A stretch of 64,000 nt of DNA. It comes from Rhodoferax sp. (GTDB lineage Bacteria; Pseudomonadota; Gammaproteobacteria; Burkholderiales; Burkholderiaceae_C). The DNA lies in assembly GCA_029866205.1 (NCBI GenBank), contig JARWZT010000011.1, positions 1 through 64,000 of the forward strand. Reading direction: 5' to 3'. This document shows positions 43,731-51,278 of this stretch, in pieces. Under the pieces are notes generated by a model that was not told where the DNA came from, made no database searches, and saw nothing but the letters and a program-made list of their open reading frames with translations. Position numbers and translations under genes: made by a program. Numbering within the stretch: position 1 is the stretch's first letter; each line of letters begins with the position of its first letter.

Positions 43731-44909
43731 CTAGTGCGCGGCCTCGGCCGACCAGGCGGTCCAGCTTGTTTTGACGTTCTGCGTATTGCCAGACAGCGGG
43801 CGCAATTGCGCGTAGTACTCACCCACCGATTGCACTTTGGCCAGCACCGTCTGCGCGGTGGCGCCGGGCTCAAGCGCCCGTTGCACACCATTTTGGTCGT
43901 GTGCGAGCACCCAGTCGTCACCCACCCGAACTCCCGCAGCATTGCCCACGTTGATGCGCACCTGGGCGCCGCTTGCCTGGGTCACGTCGGCCAAGACAGC
44001 CTGGCAACCCAGATGGTGTTGCAGGGCCTGCCCCCATGCCTGCGCCTGCTGCGACACCAGCTCTCGGGCAGCTGTGCTCAGGGTGGGCGCACCCCAGTTG
44101 TCGTCCGTGCTGGACAATTTCAGGCTGACCTGGGACTGCAGCGCAGGCTTGCTTTGGTTGCGCGCGGTGAGCGTCATGCGGACCTGAACCTCCAGTGCCG
44201 TCGGTTCCGTCAGCAAGACGGGTACGGCGATGGCGTCGGCCCGTCCGGGAGTGGCCGGTGCAACGGCCGCAGGGGCCACTGGAGTCGCCTTGGGTGCCGC
44301 GCCCAGCACCTGAAAGTGCAGTTGCCAAGGCAAGTCGTCTTGGCTGGAGCCCAGTAGCGCCTGCTGATAACTGGTTCGGTTCTCTGACCCTGCGCGCTCG
44401 ACCAGGCGCCATTGCGCTTTGGCGACGCCCGCCTGTTGCAATTGACCCCGCACACCGGACTGCAAGGCATCTATCAGTGGAGCCGTGTCGGCACCCCATG
44501 GTGTGCTGCTAAGCCAGCTCCAGCCCACGACGTGCTGCAGACGACCGTTGAGGGGCGTTTTGCACTGCGCCTTACCGCTGGACGCCTTGTCTGTTGAATC
44601 GGCGTCCTGCCATTGCAGCTTGGCCATCGGGTCACCTTGGGCATCGGCGCTGTAGGCCAATACCCGCACGCCGCGAACTTTCATACCCGAGCGAAAGGCG
44701 CTGAGTTCTTGCAGCGCGCCATTGCCGTCAATCCACTGCGTGGTGGAAACCTGGGTCGGGCCGTCCAGCGCGGCTTGCACCAGGCCTTTGCGGATCGCCG
44801 CCAGCTTGTCCTCGGGGGACAGCGTGTCCGCCCACAAAGCGCCCGCGCCCAACAGCAGCATCGCCACCGCAGCAGGACGTAAACCGAGGGTCATAGCGCA
44901 GCGCTTCAT
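43731..44909 (-). CDS. flgT: FlgT-like flagellar assembly protein
   Basis: The protein has 392 residues with a signal peptide (LRPAAVAMLLLGAGALWA). The N-terminal part (ALDGPTQVSTTQWIDGNGAL) and the C-terminal part (CQAVLADVTQASGAQVRINV, then GNAAGVRVGDDWVLAHD) agree with the three-domain FlgT family. In Vibrio, FlgT builds the H ring around the L/P rings and brings MotX/MotY. A Pro/Ala-rich insertion lies near residue 220. It is next to flgP, as in Vibrio. No flgO was seen in the window. Confidence 0.8.
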   Translation of the reverse strand: MKRCAMTLGLRPAAVAMLLLGAGALWADTLSPEDKLAAIRKGLVQAALDGPTQVSTTQWIDGNGALQELSAFRSGMKVRGVRVLAYSADAQGDPMAKLQWQDADSTDKASSGKAQCKTPLNGRLQHVVGWSWLSSTPWGADTAPLIDALQSGVRGQLQQAGVAKAQWRLVERAGSENRTSYQQALLGSSQDDLPWQLHFQVLGAAPKATPVAPAAVAPATPGRADAIAVPVLLTEPTALEVQVRMTLTARNQSKPALQSQVSLKLSSTDDNWGAPTLSTAARELVSQQAQAWGQALQHHLGCQAVLADVTQASGAQVRINVGNAAGVRVGDDWVLAHDQNGVQRALEPGATAQTVLAKVQSVGEYYAQLRPLSGNTQNVKTSWTAWSAEAAH

Positions 44910-44915
44910 GGCGAA

Positions 44916-45428
44916 TTATTTGTTCTTGGCGGCCAGTTGTCCAAGATACAGCATGCGAAGGTCTTGCACCGTGGCCTTGTCCAGGGACAGGGTGGTCTCA
45001 TAGGTGTCATCACCCGACGGCGTGATGCTGACCAGGGTAGCGCCATAAATCACCCCTTCGACCCGGCTGCGGAAAGTGTCGTTTTGAACCACCATGTCGG
45101 CCACGGTCGCGGTGGCATCCATCCGCAGTCCGTAGACCTGTTCGGTCAGCGAACGGTAGGCGTCGAGCTTTGCCGCCCGAATCGCCAGCAAGCGCTGCTG
45201 TGCCGGCAGACGGTGGTTTTGCACGCTGATAACCGCGTAGCCTGTGGCGGTGAGCGATTCGCGCTTTTCCACCAAGGGCAAGTTGGCCATGGGAATTTCT
45301 ACATTGGAGGTAGTACTACTGACCGCCGGGGCCGCTTGAAAGCCCGATAACGTAGGCAGCGCTTGGCAGGCGCTCAGCAGCACCACGGTCATGGAGAGTG
45401 CAAGTTTCAGGGGAGTCCAGCGGTTCAT
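44916..45428 (-). CDS. flgP: FlgP-like outer-membrane lipoprotein
   Basis: The start is ATG 45428, with AAGGA 7 bases upstream. The protein has 170 residues. The lipoprotein signal LALSMTVVLLSACQALP has lipobox L-S-A-C. The LPP20/FlgP domain follows: ATGYAVISVQNHRLPAQQRL, LAIRAAKLDAYRSLTEQVYG and TATVADMVVQND, then GATLVSI and an alternating strand region. In Vibrio and Campylobacter, FlgP forms an outer disk or ring around the flagellar base. It is the first gene of a sigma-28-driven unit ending with the FhlB-like gene. Confidence 0.85.
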   Translation of the reverse strand: MNRWTPLKLALSMTVVLLSACQALPTLSGFQAAPAVSSTTSNVEIPMANLPLVEKRESLTATGYAVISVQNHRLPAQQRLLAIRAAKLDAYRSLTEQVYGLRMDATATVADMVVQNDTFRSRVEGVIYGATLVSITPSGDDTYETTLSLDKATVQDLRMLYLGQLAAKNK

Positions 45429-45457
45429 AGCAGTGTCCTTAGAGAGTGTCCATAGCA

Positions 45458-45484
45458 GTATCGGCAGCAAGCTGCAAAGCTTGA
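45458..45484 (-). promoter_or_regulatory. Sigma-28 promoter of flgP
   Basis: The minus strand reads TCAAGCTT, 11 bases, GCCGATAC, about 30 bases before the flgP ATG. Both halves match the other sigma-28 sites in the window. Confidence 0.7.
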
Positions 45485-45523
45485 GTGCCCGGGTGCGCGG
45501 CTGACCTGTCGCCGATGGCGGAC

Positions 45524-48154
45524 TCAGGCGGCGCGGCGCATCTCTGCCGTGCTTTCGGTACCGGCGGCTTCTGGCGCATGTTGTGGCTCCAGGGCCGCAC
45601 CTGCCGATTGCATGGTCGATTCAGGCAGTGCGGTCGGCGCCTGGCCCGCGGCCGCCTGGTACCAACGCAAGGCCAAAGCGTAATCTTGGGCCGTGCCTTG
45701 GCCATTGGCGTACATCGAGCCCAGGTTGAATTGCGCCGCGCTGTCACCCCGTTCAGCCGCCTGCAAGTAGCAGTGCAGCGCCCGTGTTTCGTCTTGTGGC
45801 ACGCCATCACCCAGGAAATATTTTCGGCCGAGTTGAGCCCAGGCGCCAGGTTCTCCCAGCGCACTGGCGCGCTCCAACAGGACCAAAGCCTGCGCTGGGT
45901 CTGCCTCACAGCCCTCGCCTGCACCAAGCAGGGCCGCAAGCTGCAACATCGCGGGTGCATAGCCGAGTTCGGCGGCACGTTGGAAGTGGGCGTAGGCCTC
46001 CTGCGGTGCGGCGGCGATCGCCTGGCCCTTGAGGCGTAACTGCCCCCAGTTGAAATGGGCGAGGGCGTCGTCCTGGTCGGCAGCCGACTGCAAATTTTCC
46101 AGGGCCGGGCGGAGGGTGGCGCCATCGACGGCATTGCTGGCGTTTTGCAGCGTGATGACCGCGAGGTTGTTGTGTGCCTCTGCAATACCGGCATCGGCGG
46201 CCCGCTGGTAGCACTGGGCGGCCCGCGTCAGGTCGCGCTCCGTGCCCAGGCCTTGCGCATGCAGCAAGCCCAGATTAAAGGCCGCGCTGGCGTCGCCTTG
46301 TTCGGCAGCCTGTTGGTAGACCAGCAGTTGACGGGCGTAGTCGGGCGCAGTTTGCAGTCCTTGGGCTTGCAGCAGGCGCAACTGGTAAAGCGCGGCGGGG
46401 TGGTCTTGGGCTGCCGCTTTTTGCAGCCAGAGTAGGGCGCCCATTTCGTCGGCTGGGACATCGCCGCCCGCATGCAGCAGCATGCCGGCCGCATATTGCG
46501 CCAACGCATCGCCTTGCTCGGCCGCCTGCAGGTAGAACGCCAGCGCTGCGGGCAGGTCTTGGCCTACGCCCACGCCCTGGGCATGCATCACGCCCAGATT
46601 GTGTTGTGCCCATGCATTGCCCAGTTCGGCGCTGGTCTGGTAATAGCGCAGTGCGTTGTCGCGCAGCGGCAGGGCCTCGTCGGCGACAAAAGCCAGACGG
46701 GGCGTGGTTTGAACTTGCAGCAGCGGGTCTCGCAAGCAGCCAAGATTGAACAGTGCGTCGCTATGGCCTTGCTCTGCCGCGCTGTGCAGCCAGGCCAGCG
46801 ACTGTGCCGGGTCGGTGGTGCCTGGGGCGTCCCACGTGTCGGCCATTGCGGCGTTGAATTGGGCCAGCAGGTTGCCTTGCTGGGCAGCCAGCGTGAAATA
46901 GTGCCGTGCCCGGGCGGTGTCGGCACTGGCGCCCTGGCCTTGCAGGTGCATCAGGCCCAGGTTGTATTGGGCCATCGCATCGCCCTGGTCGGCAGCGAGC
47001 TGGTACCACTGGCGTGCCAGCGTGAAGTCTTTGGTAACGCCGATGCCGCCTTGGTACATCACCCCCAGGTTGCATTGCGCACGGGCATCGCCTTGGTCGG
47101 CGGCATGGTGAAACCACTGACGTGCCTGGGCGTTGTTTTGCGCCACGCCCTGGCCTGCGCTGTACATGGCACCCAGCTGAAACTGGGCGCTTGACAGGCC
47201 ACGGTCTGCCGCCATCTGGTACCACTGCAGGGCTTCGGCGTAATCCTGGGCGACGCCAAATCCGTTGGCACTGAGCGTTCCGAGGTTGAACTGCGCTGGC
47301 GCGTGGCCTAAAGCGGCCGCCGAGCGGTAGTGGCCCAGCGCACGGTCATAGTCGGGTCCGCTGCCGTGGTCCTGGGCATACCAGACGCCCAGGTTGTAGT
47401 GGGCATCGCCATGGCCTTGCGCAGCGGCAAGGTCAAAGTAGTGCAAGGCCGCGTCCATGTCCGTGATGCCGCCCTGACCTTGGCCGAGCATGAGTCCCAG
47501 GTTGTACTGGGCCGGCGCATCGCCCTGCTCGGCGGCGAGTTGGTACCACTTGCGGGCCAGTGCCGGATCCGCATCGGCGCCTGCCGGGTCCGAGAGCAAC
47601 AAGCCGAGATTGAACTGGGCGTATGTGTGGCCCTGGGCGGCGGCCGATTCGAACCACTTGCGGGCGCTGGCGCTGTCTTGGGCCACGCCCTCGCCAGCGG
47701 CGTACATGCACGCCAGATTGAATTGGGCCGTAGCGTGGCCCTGAACGGCCGCGCGCTCAAACCAGACTGCGGCTTGCGCCTGGTCTTGCGCCACGCCCTG
47801 GCCATTGGCAAACATGAAGGCCAGGTTGGTCTGCACATCGGGCAGTCCCTGGGCGGCCGCCAACTGGTACCACTCCAGCGCCTGGGTGTAGTCTTGCGCC
47901 ACACCCTGGCCATTGGCGTACATGAAACCCAGGTTGTACTGTGCGGCGGCGTAGCCTTGGGCGGCCGCAAGGCGGTACCACTTCAGGGCCTCGGCATAGT
48001 CTTGCACCACGCCCTGTCCGTTGGCGTACATGAAGCCCAGGTTGTTTTGGGCCGCCGCGTAGTCCAGCGAAGCCAGTGGTCTGGAAATGCGCAAGGCATT
48101 GGCGTAGTCGCCGCGTCGGTAGGCGGCGTCGGCGTCGGCCAGCAGGTTATTCAA
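45524..48154 (-). CDS. Large Sel1-repeat (TPR-like) protein
   Basis: The protein has 876 residues, made almost entirely of about 23 Sel1-like repeats of 36 residues with consensus ...AAQYNLGFMYANGQGVAQDY followed by A-x-x-W-Y-x-x-A-A-x-x-G. The start is TTG 48154, preceded by AGG. No signal peptide or membrane segment is seen, so it is probably cytoplasmic unless secreted without Sec. Sel1 arrays are protein-protein scaffolds, and in flagellated bacteria some (MotX, for example) are flagellar parts. It follows a small His-rich gene by 36 bases behind a sigma-54 promoter, which links it to flagellar control. The first repeats are nearly perfect and the later ones more diverged. Confidence 0.85.
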   Translation of the reverse strand: MNNLLADADAAYRRGDYANALRISRPLASLDYAAAQNNLGFMYANGQGVVQDYAEALKWYRLAAAQGYAAAQYNLGFMYANGQGVAQDYTQALEWYQLAAAQGLPDVQTNLAFMFANGQGVAQDQAQAAVWFERAAVQGHATAQFNLACMYAAGEGVAQDSASARKWFESAAAQGHTYAQFNLGLLLSDPAGADADPALARKWYQLAAEQGDAPAQYNLGLMLGQGQGGITDMDAALHYFDLAAAQGHGDAHYNLGVWYAQDHGSGPDYDRALGHYRSAAALGHAPAQFNLGTLSANGFGVAQDYAEALQWYQMAADRGLSSAQFQLGAMYSAGQGVAQNNAQARQWFHHAADQGDARAQCNLGVMYQGGIGVTKDFTLARQWYQLAADQGDAMAQYNLGLMHLQGQGASADTARARHYFTLAAQQGNLLAQFNAAMADTWDAPGTTDPAQSLAWLHSAAEQGHSDALFNLGCLRDPLLQVQTTPRLAFVADEALPLRDNALRYYQTSAELGNAWAQHNLGVMHAQGVGVGQDLPAALAFYLQAAEQGDALAQYAAGMLLHAGGDVPADEMGALLWLQKAAAQDHPAALYQLRLLQAQGLQTAPDYARQLLVYQQAAEQGDASAAFNLGLLHAQGLGTERDLTRAAQCYQRAADAGIAEAHNNLAVITLQNASNAVDGATLRPALENLQSAADQDDALAHFNWGQLRLKGQAIAAAPQEAYAHFQRAAELGYAPAMLQLAALLGAGEGCEADPAQALVLLERASALGEPGAWAQLGRKYFLGDGVPQDETRALHCYLQAAERGDSAAQFNLGSMYANGQGTAQDYALALRWYQAAAGQAPTALPESTMQSAGAALEPQHAPEAAGTESTAEMRRAA

Positions 48155-48190
48155 GGGAGGCCTGGAAGTTAGTCAGGGACCACATCGGAC

Positions 48191-48406
48191 TCATTGCTGC
48201 GGCTCGCGCAGCTGCGCCAAAGCGTGGTGTTGCACCGGGTGGGCCTGGTGTTCGACCGCGTAGAGCTTCTGACCATGCGGCACGTGGGCTTGATGGGCCA
48301 CGATGGGTGCGGTGTGCGACATCAGTCCCGTCAGGGCGGGGCGCGCACCATGGGCGGCAGCCTCAAGGTGTTGCGCGCCGCTGGGTCGGTGTTTTACGTC
48401 ATTCAT
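48191..48406 (-). CDS. Small His/Ala-rich protein of unknown function
   Basis: A 71-residue frame with a good ribosome site (AGGA, 7 bases before the ATG). It lies about 65 bases downstream of the predicted start of a strong sigma-54 promoter and 36 bases before the Sel1 gene. The composition is unusual: about 12 His, many Ala and Gln, with a segment APIVAHQAHVPHGQK and a tail HPVQHHALAQLREPQQ. No family is recognised. Position and translation signals, not homology, support it as a real gene. Confidence 0.5.
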   Translation of the reverse strand: MNDVKHRPSGAQHLEAAAHGARPALTGLMSHTAPIVAHQAHVPHGQKLYAVEHQAHPVQHHALAQLREPQQ

Positions 48407-48481
48407 GGGCGGGTCCTGGTGCAGTCAACGCGGGGTCTGGATGGTCTGGTTTATGACGATTTTCGTGGTATTTCCAGATTA

Positions 48482-48497
48482 CGCAAAGTATGTGCCA
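48482..48497 (-). promoter_or_regulatory. Sigma-54 promoter of the small-protein/Sel1 unit
   Basis: The minus strand reads TGGCACATACTTTGCG, with exact GG-N10-GC spacing and a full TGGCAC half. It lies in the gap after the W-D-W repeat gene, so the Sel1 gene is separately controlled from the operon upstream. Confidence 0.75.
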
Positions 48498-48522
48498 CTT
48501 TCTTTTTGTCGGGCAGGCGTCT

Positions 48523-49956
48523 TCAGCCGGTATCCACCAAAAGAAGCAGGCGCTGCACCTCGGCAGCGGACAACTGGGTGACCCCAAAGTGCTGGTGCTC
48601 GGCTAGCAGGGGCACAAACCAACGCGTGGCAAAGGCCTCAAAAAGCGAAGCGTCCCAGGGCAGCTGTTTTTGGCTGCTCAGGGTGGCCCAGTTCCAGTGG
48701 TCGGTTTGCAGTGCGATCCACGCCGCATTCCACGGCAGATGGGGGTTGGCGCTGAGGCGTTCCCAGTCCCAATAAAAATCAGGGTTTTGGAGCACGCCTG
48801 CACTCCAGGGCAGGTGTGCGCTGCTGCTGAGGCCCGCCCAGTCCCATTCAGAGGCAAACGTGGCAATCAGCGCTTCGCTCCAAGGCAGGCCAGGGTTCCA
48901 GCTCAAACCATCCCAATCCCAGCGCTCCTGGTAGCGCTCGATCAGCGCCACAGACCAGGGCAGGGCCGGGTTGACGCTCAGCGCGTCCCAATCCAAGGCG
49001 CCCAGTGCTTGCGCTTCCAGCCGGGTTTCGGTCCACGGCATGGCGGTGTTCTTGCACAAACCGGCCCAGTCCCAGCGACCGTCCCAAGCCGCGAGCAAGT
49101 CAGCAGTCAGCGGCAGCTGGGGGTTGGCGCTCAGGCTCGCCCAATCCCAGTGGTCGGCATACCGCGCAATCAAAGCCGCGCTCCAGGGGAAATGACCCGC
49201 GTTGCTCAAGGCTTTCCAATTCCACCGTTGCAAGTGGGCATCCAACAGCGCCTCGCTGTAGCGCAGGCTGGCATTACCGCTCAGCCAAGGCCAGTTCCAA
49301 TGCGCCGCAAACGCCGCAACCAAGTCGGCATCCAGCGGTAGCGAGACGTTGGCGCTCAGGCCGGTCCAATCCCAACGCTCTGCATGTGCGCCCAGCAACT
49401 CCGCAGTCCAGGGCACGCTGGTGTTCCAACTCAGGGCGGTCCAGTCCCAGCGGTGGGCGTTTCTGTGAATGAAATCGGCAGTCCAGGGAAGATCGGCGTT
49501 GCCGCTGAGCACCGACCAGTCCCACCGGTAAGCGTTGGCTTCCAGCAAGGCGCCGCTCCAGGGCAGGGCGGGGTTGGCACTCAGGGCGCGCCAGTTCCAG
49601 CGTTCGGCATGCAGTTCCAGCAACTCCGCGCTCCAAGGCAGGCTGGGGTTCTTGCTCAGGGCGTCCCAATCCCAGTCGCTCAGGTGTTGGGCAATCAGCG
49701 CGGGTGTCCAGGCCAGCGCACGGCTGGTGCTAAGCCGTTTCCAGTCCCACAGGCGGGGGTAGGCGTCCAACTCGGCGCTGGTGAGGGGGTAATGGTTTTG
49801 CAGGCAGCCCAAAAACAGCGGAATATGTTGCCGAAAAAATGCCAGTGTGTGGGCCTCCTGCAGCAAGGCCAGCGCTCCGGATGCGGCCTCCAACCGCTGC
49901 TGGGTCGACTGGGTCAGGTGCTGCGATGACGGCGCCTGGGCAATCAGCGCGTTCAT
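48523..49956 (-). CDS. Protein of fifteen 25-residue W-D-W repeats
   Basis: The start is ATG 49956, which overlaps the stop of the J-domain gene (ATGA); a longer frame exists but would run 118 bases into that gene. The protein has 477 residues. After ~70 helical residues come fifteen 25-residue repeats of the form W-[DN]-W-x-x-L-S-x-N-P-x-L-P-W-[ST]-x-x-L-[LI]-x-x-x-x-x-[RH], for example WNWRALSANPALPWSGALLE. These resemble the N-P-x-[IL]-x-W...W-x-W-x-x-[IL]-S repeats I know from giant-virus proteins and only sporadically from bacteria. No signal peptide is present. The function is unknown. A solenoid for protein binding is likely. Confidence 0.8.
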   Translation of the reverse strand: MNALIAQAPSSQHLTQSTQQRLEAASGALALLQEAHTLAFFRQHIPLFLGCLQNHYPLTSAELDAYPRLWDWKRLSTSRALAWTPALIAQHLSDWDWDALSKNPSLPWSAELLELHAERWNWRALSANPALPWSGALLEANAYRWDWSVLSGNADLPWTADFIHRNAHRWDWTALSWNTSVPWTAELLGAHAERWDWTGLSANVSLPLDADLVAAFAAHWNWPWLSGNASLRYSEALLDAHLQRWNWKALSNAGHFPWSAALIARYADHWDWASLSANPQLPLTADLLAAWDGRWDWAGLCKNTAMPWTETRLEAQALGALDWDALSVNPALPWSVALIERYQERWDWDGLSWNPGLPWSEALIATFASEWDWAGLSSSAHLPWSAGVLQNPDFYWDWERLSANPHLPWNAAWIALQTDHWNWATLSSQKQLPWDASLFEAFATRWFVPLLAEHQHFGVTQLSAAEVQRLLLLVDTG

Positions 49957-51200
49957 GGTGTTCTGGTGGCAGCCAGTGCCTGCGAATAGCGCTGCAACTC
50001 GGCTTGCAGGTAGCTCGCTTGCTGCGTGAACCAAACGGACCAGTTGCTCTGGGTGCTCAGCGTTTGCCACGTGGCACTGCGCAGGAGCCCCTCCCGGTCA
50101 CGCTGGTGTTGGGCCAGCCGCGCCCGCAACGCCATGGCTTGCTGCGCCGGGCTGCGGCTACCCACCGACGGTTGGGTGGCTCCGTTGGCGGTCGGGCGCT
50201 CCTGGGGCACCAGCAGGACTTGCTGCTCCAGCGCCTGCAGTGTGGCCAGATCATTGTTTTCGTAGCCCGCCTGCAAACGCTGGAACAAGGCTTGGGCCTC
50301 TGATTTCTCGTCTTCCTCCACTCGGTCCGGATGCAGGCGCATCGCCAGCTTGCGGTAGAGCTGCTTCATTTGGGCTTGCGCAGCAGGGTCCAAGGCAGGC
50401 GCGGGCGCCGGCTTGGCATGCTGGGCCTGCGTATACCGGTCAAAATTGTCTTGTGCCTCGTCCGCTTGGGCCCGCGCTTCCTCGGTGCCTGATTGCGCAT
50501 GCATTTGCTGAAGGTGCTTGCGTTTTGCGTCAAGGCACTCGCGCAACAAGGGGCCAATAGCCGCATCCTGGGCTTGGTCAAAGGCGTTGATGGTGCGGTG
50601 CATTTCGGCCAAATCGGCTTGTAGCGCCAGGGCGTGTGCCTGCAGCAAATCGGTTTGCCAGGCCGGTGCCCAACGCAAGGGGTCGTCAAACTCTGCCAGC
50701 GCGCTGCCCGCGCAGGGGGCGGGCGGGCTTGTGTCTTGCGGTGATGCGGGGTGTTGCGTCAGCGCATGGGTCACTGCCCATTGGCTGATGCCTTGTGCGC
50801 AGTCTTCGGCCAAGGCGGAATCGGCCTGCAGCAGCACCCCGACAGACTGCGCATCGGACAGCGCCTGCAGGCGTGCCAGTGCACCGTTCATTACCAAGGC
50901 AGCGTCGATTACACAGACCGAAGTCTGCAAACGCGGGGCTCCCGGGCGCAACACGTAGAGTTGTGCGCCCAATGCGGTGAGCCGCTCCCAGGCAATGCCG
51001 GGCGCCTCGTCCTGTATTTCGCCGGGTACCACCAAGGTCAGCAGCACGCCTTTGCGGCTGCAAGCCAGCAGCAGATCAAACAAAGGCCTGGCGCAGGGCC
51101 CGTCCAGACCGCAAACCACCTGCTGGCGCGCCTTGCCGAGTTGCTGTGCAACCACCGCGTAGGCGTCAGAAAAATGGAGTGAGTCAGCAACGTCGTTCAT
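49953..51200 (-). CDS. J-domain protein with N-terminal phospholipase-D-like region
   Basis: The protein has 415 residues. Residues about 10-160 look like a degenerate PLD-type alpha/beta fold (ARQQVVCGLDGPCARPLFDL, GVLLTLVVPG, then SVCVIDAALVMNG), with no HxK catalytic motif. A helical linker follows. Residues about 285-345 are a J-domain with QLYRKLAMRLHPDRVEED (the HPD tripeptide that stimulates Hsp70) and ALFQRLQAGYENND. The ending is coiled. It is flanked by a Sel1-repeat gene upstream and the W-D-W-repeat gene downstream (ATGA overlap), so a chaperone role toward these repeat proteins is possible (inference). Confidence 0.7.
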   Translation of the reverse strand: MNDVADSLHFSDAYAVVAQQLGKARQQVVCGLDGPCARPLFDLLLACSRKGVLLTLVVPGEIQDEAPGIAWERLTALGAQLYVLRPGAPRLQTSVCVIDAALVMNGALARLQALSDAQSVGVLLQADSALAEDCAQGISQWAVTHALTQHPASPQDTSPPAPCAGSALAEFDDPLRWAPAWQTDLLQAHALALQADLAEMHRTINAFDQAQDAAIGPLLRECLDAKRKHLQQMHAQSGTEEARAQADEAQDNFDRYTQAQHAKPAPAPALDPAAQAQMKQLYRKLAMRLHPDRVEEDEKSEAQALFQRLQAGYENNDLATLQALEQQVLLVPQERPTANGATQPSVGSRSPAQQAMALRARLAQHQRDREGLLRSATWQTLSTQSNWSVWFTQQASYLQAELQRYSQALAATRTP

Positions 51201-51278
51201 GGCAAGGGCAAAAGGGGACAGGAGTGTGGTTCAGGCTCAGTGGCCTGGGCCGCAGGGCGGGAGGTTGCCAACGCGTGC

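Noticed and set aside
47330-48172. A 280-codon plus-strand frame opposite the Sel1 gene
   Set aside because: It mirrors the Sel1 repeat in antisense, with Leu/Val/Gly/His runs and no independent support.
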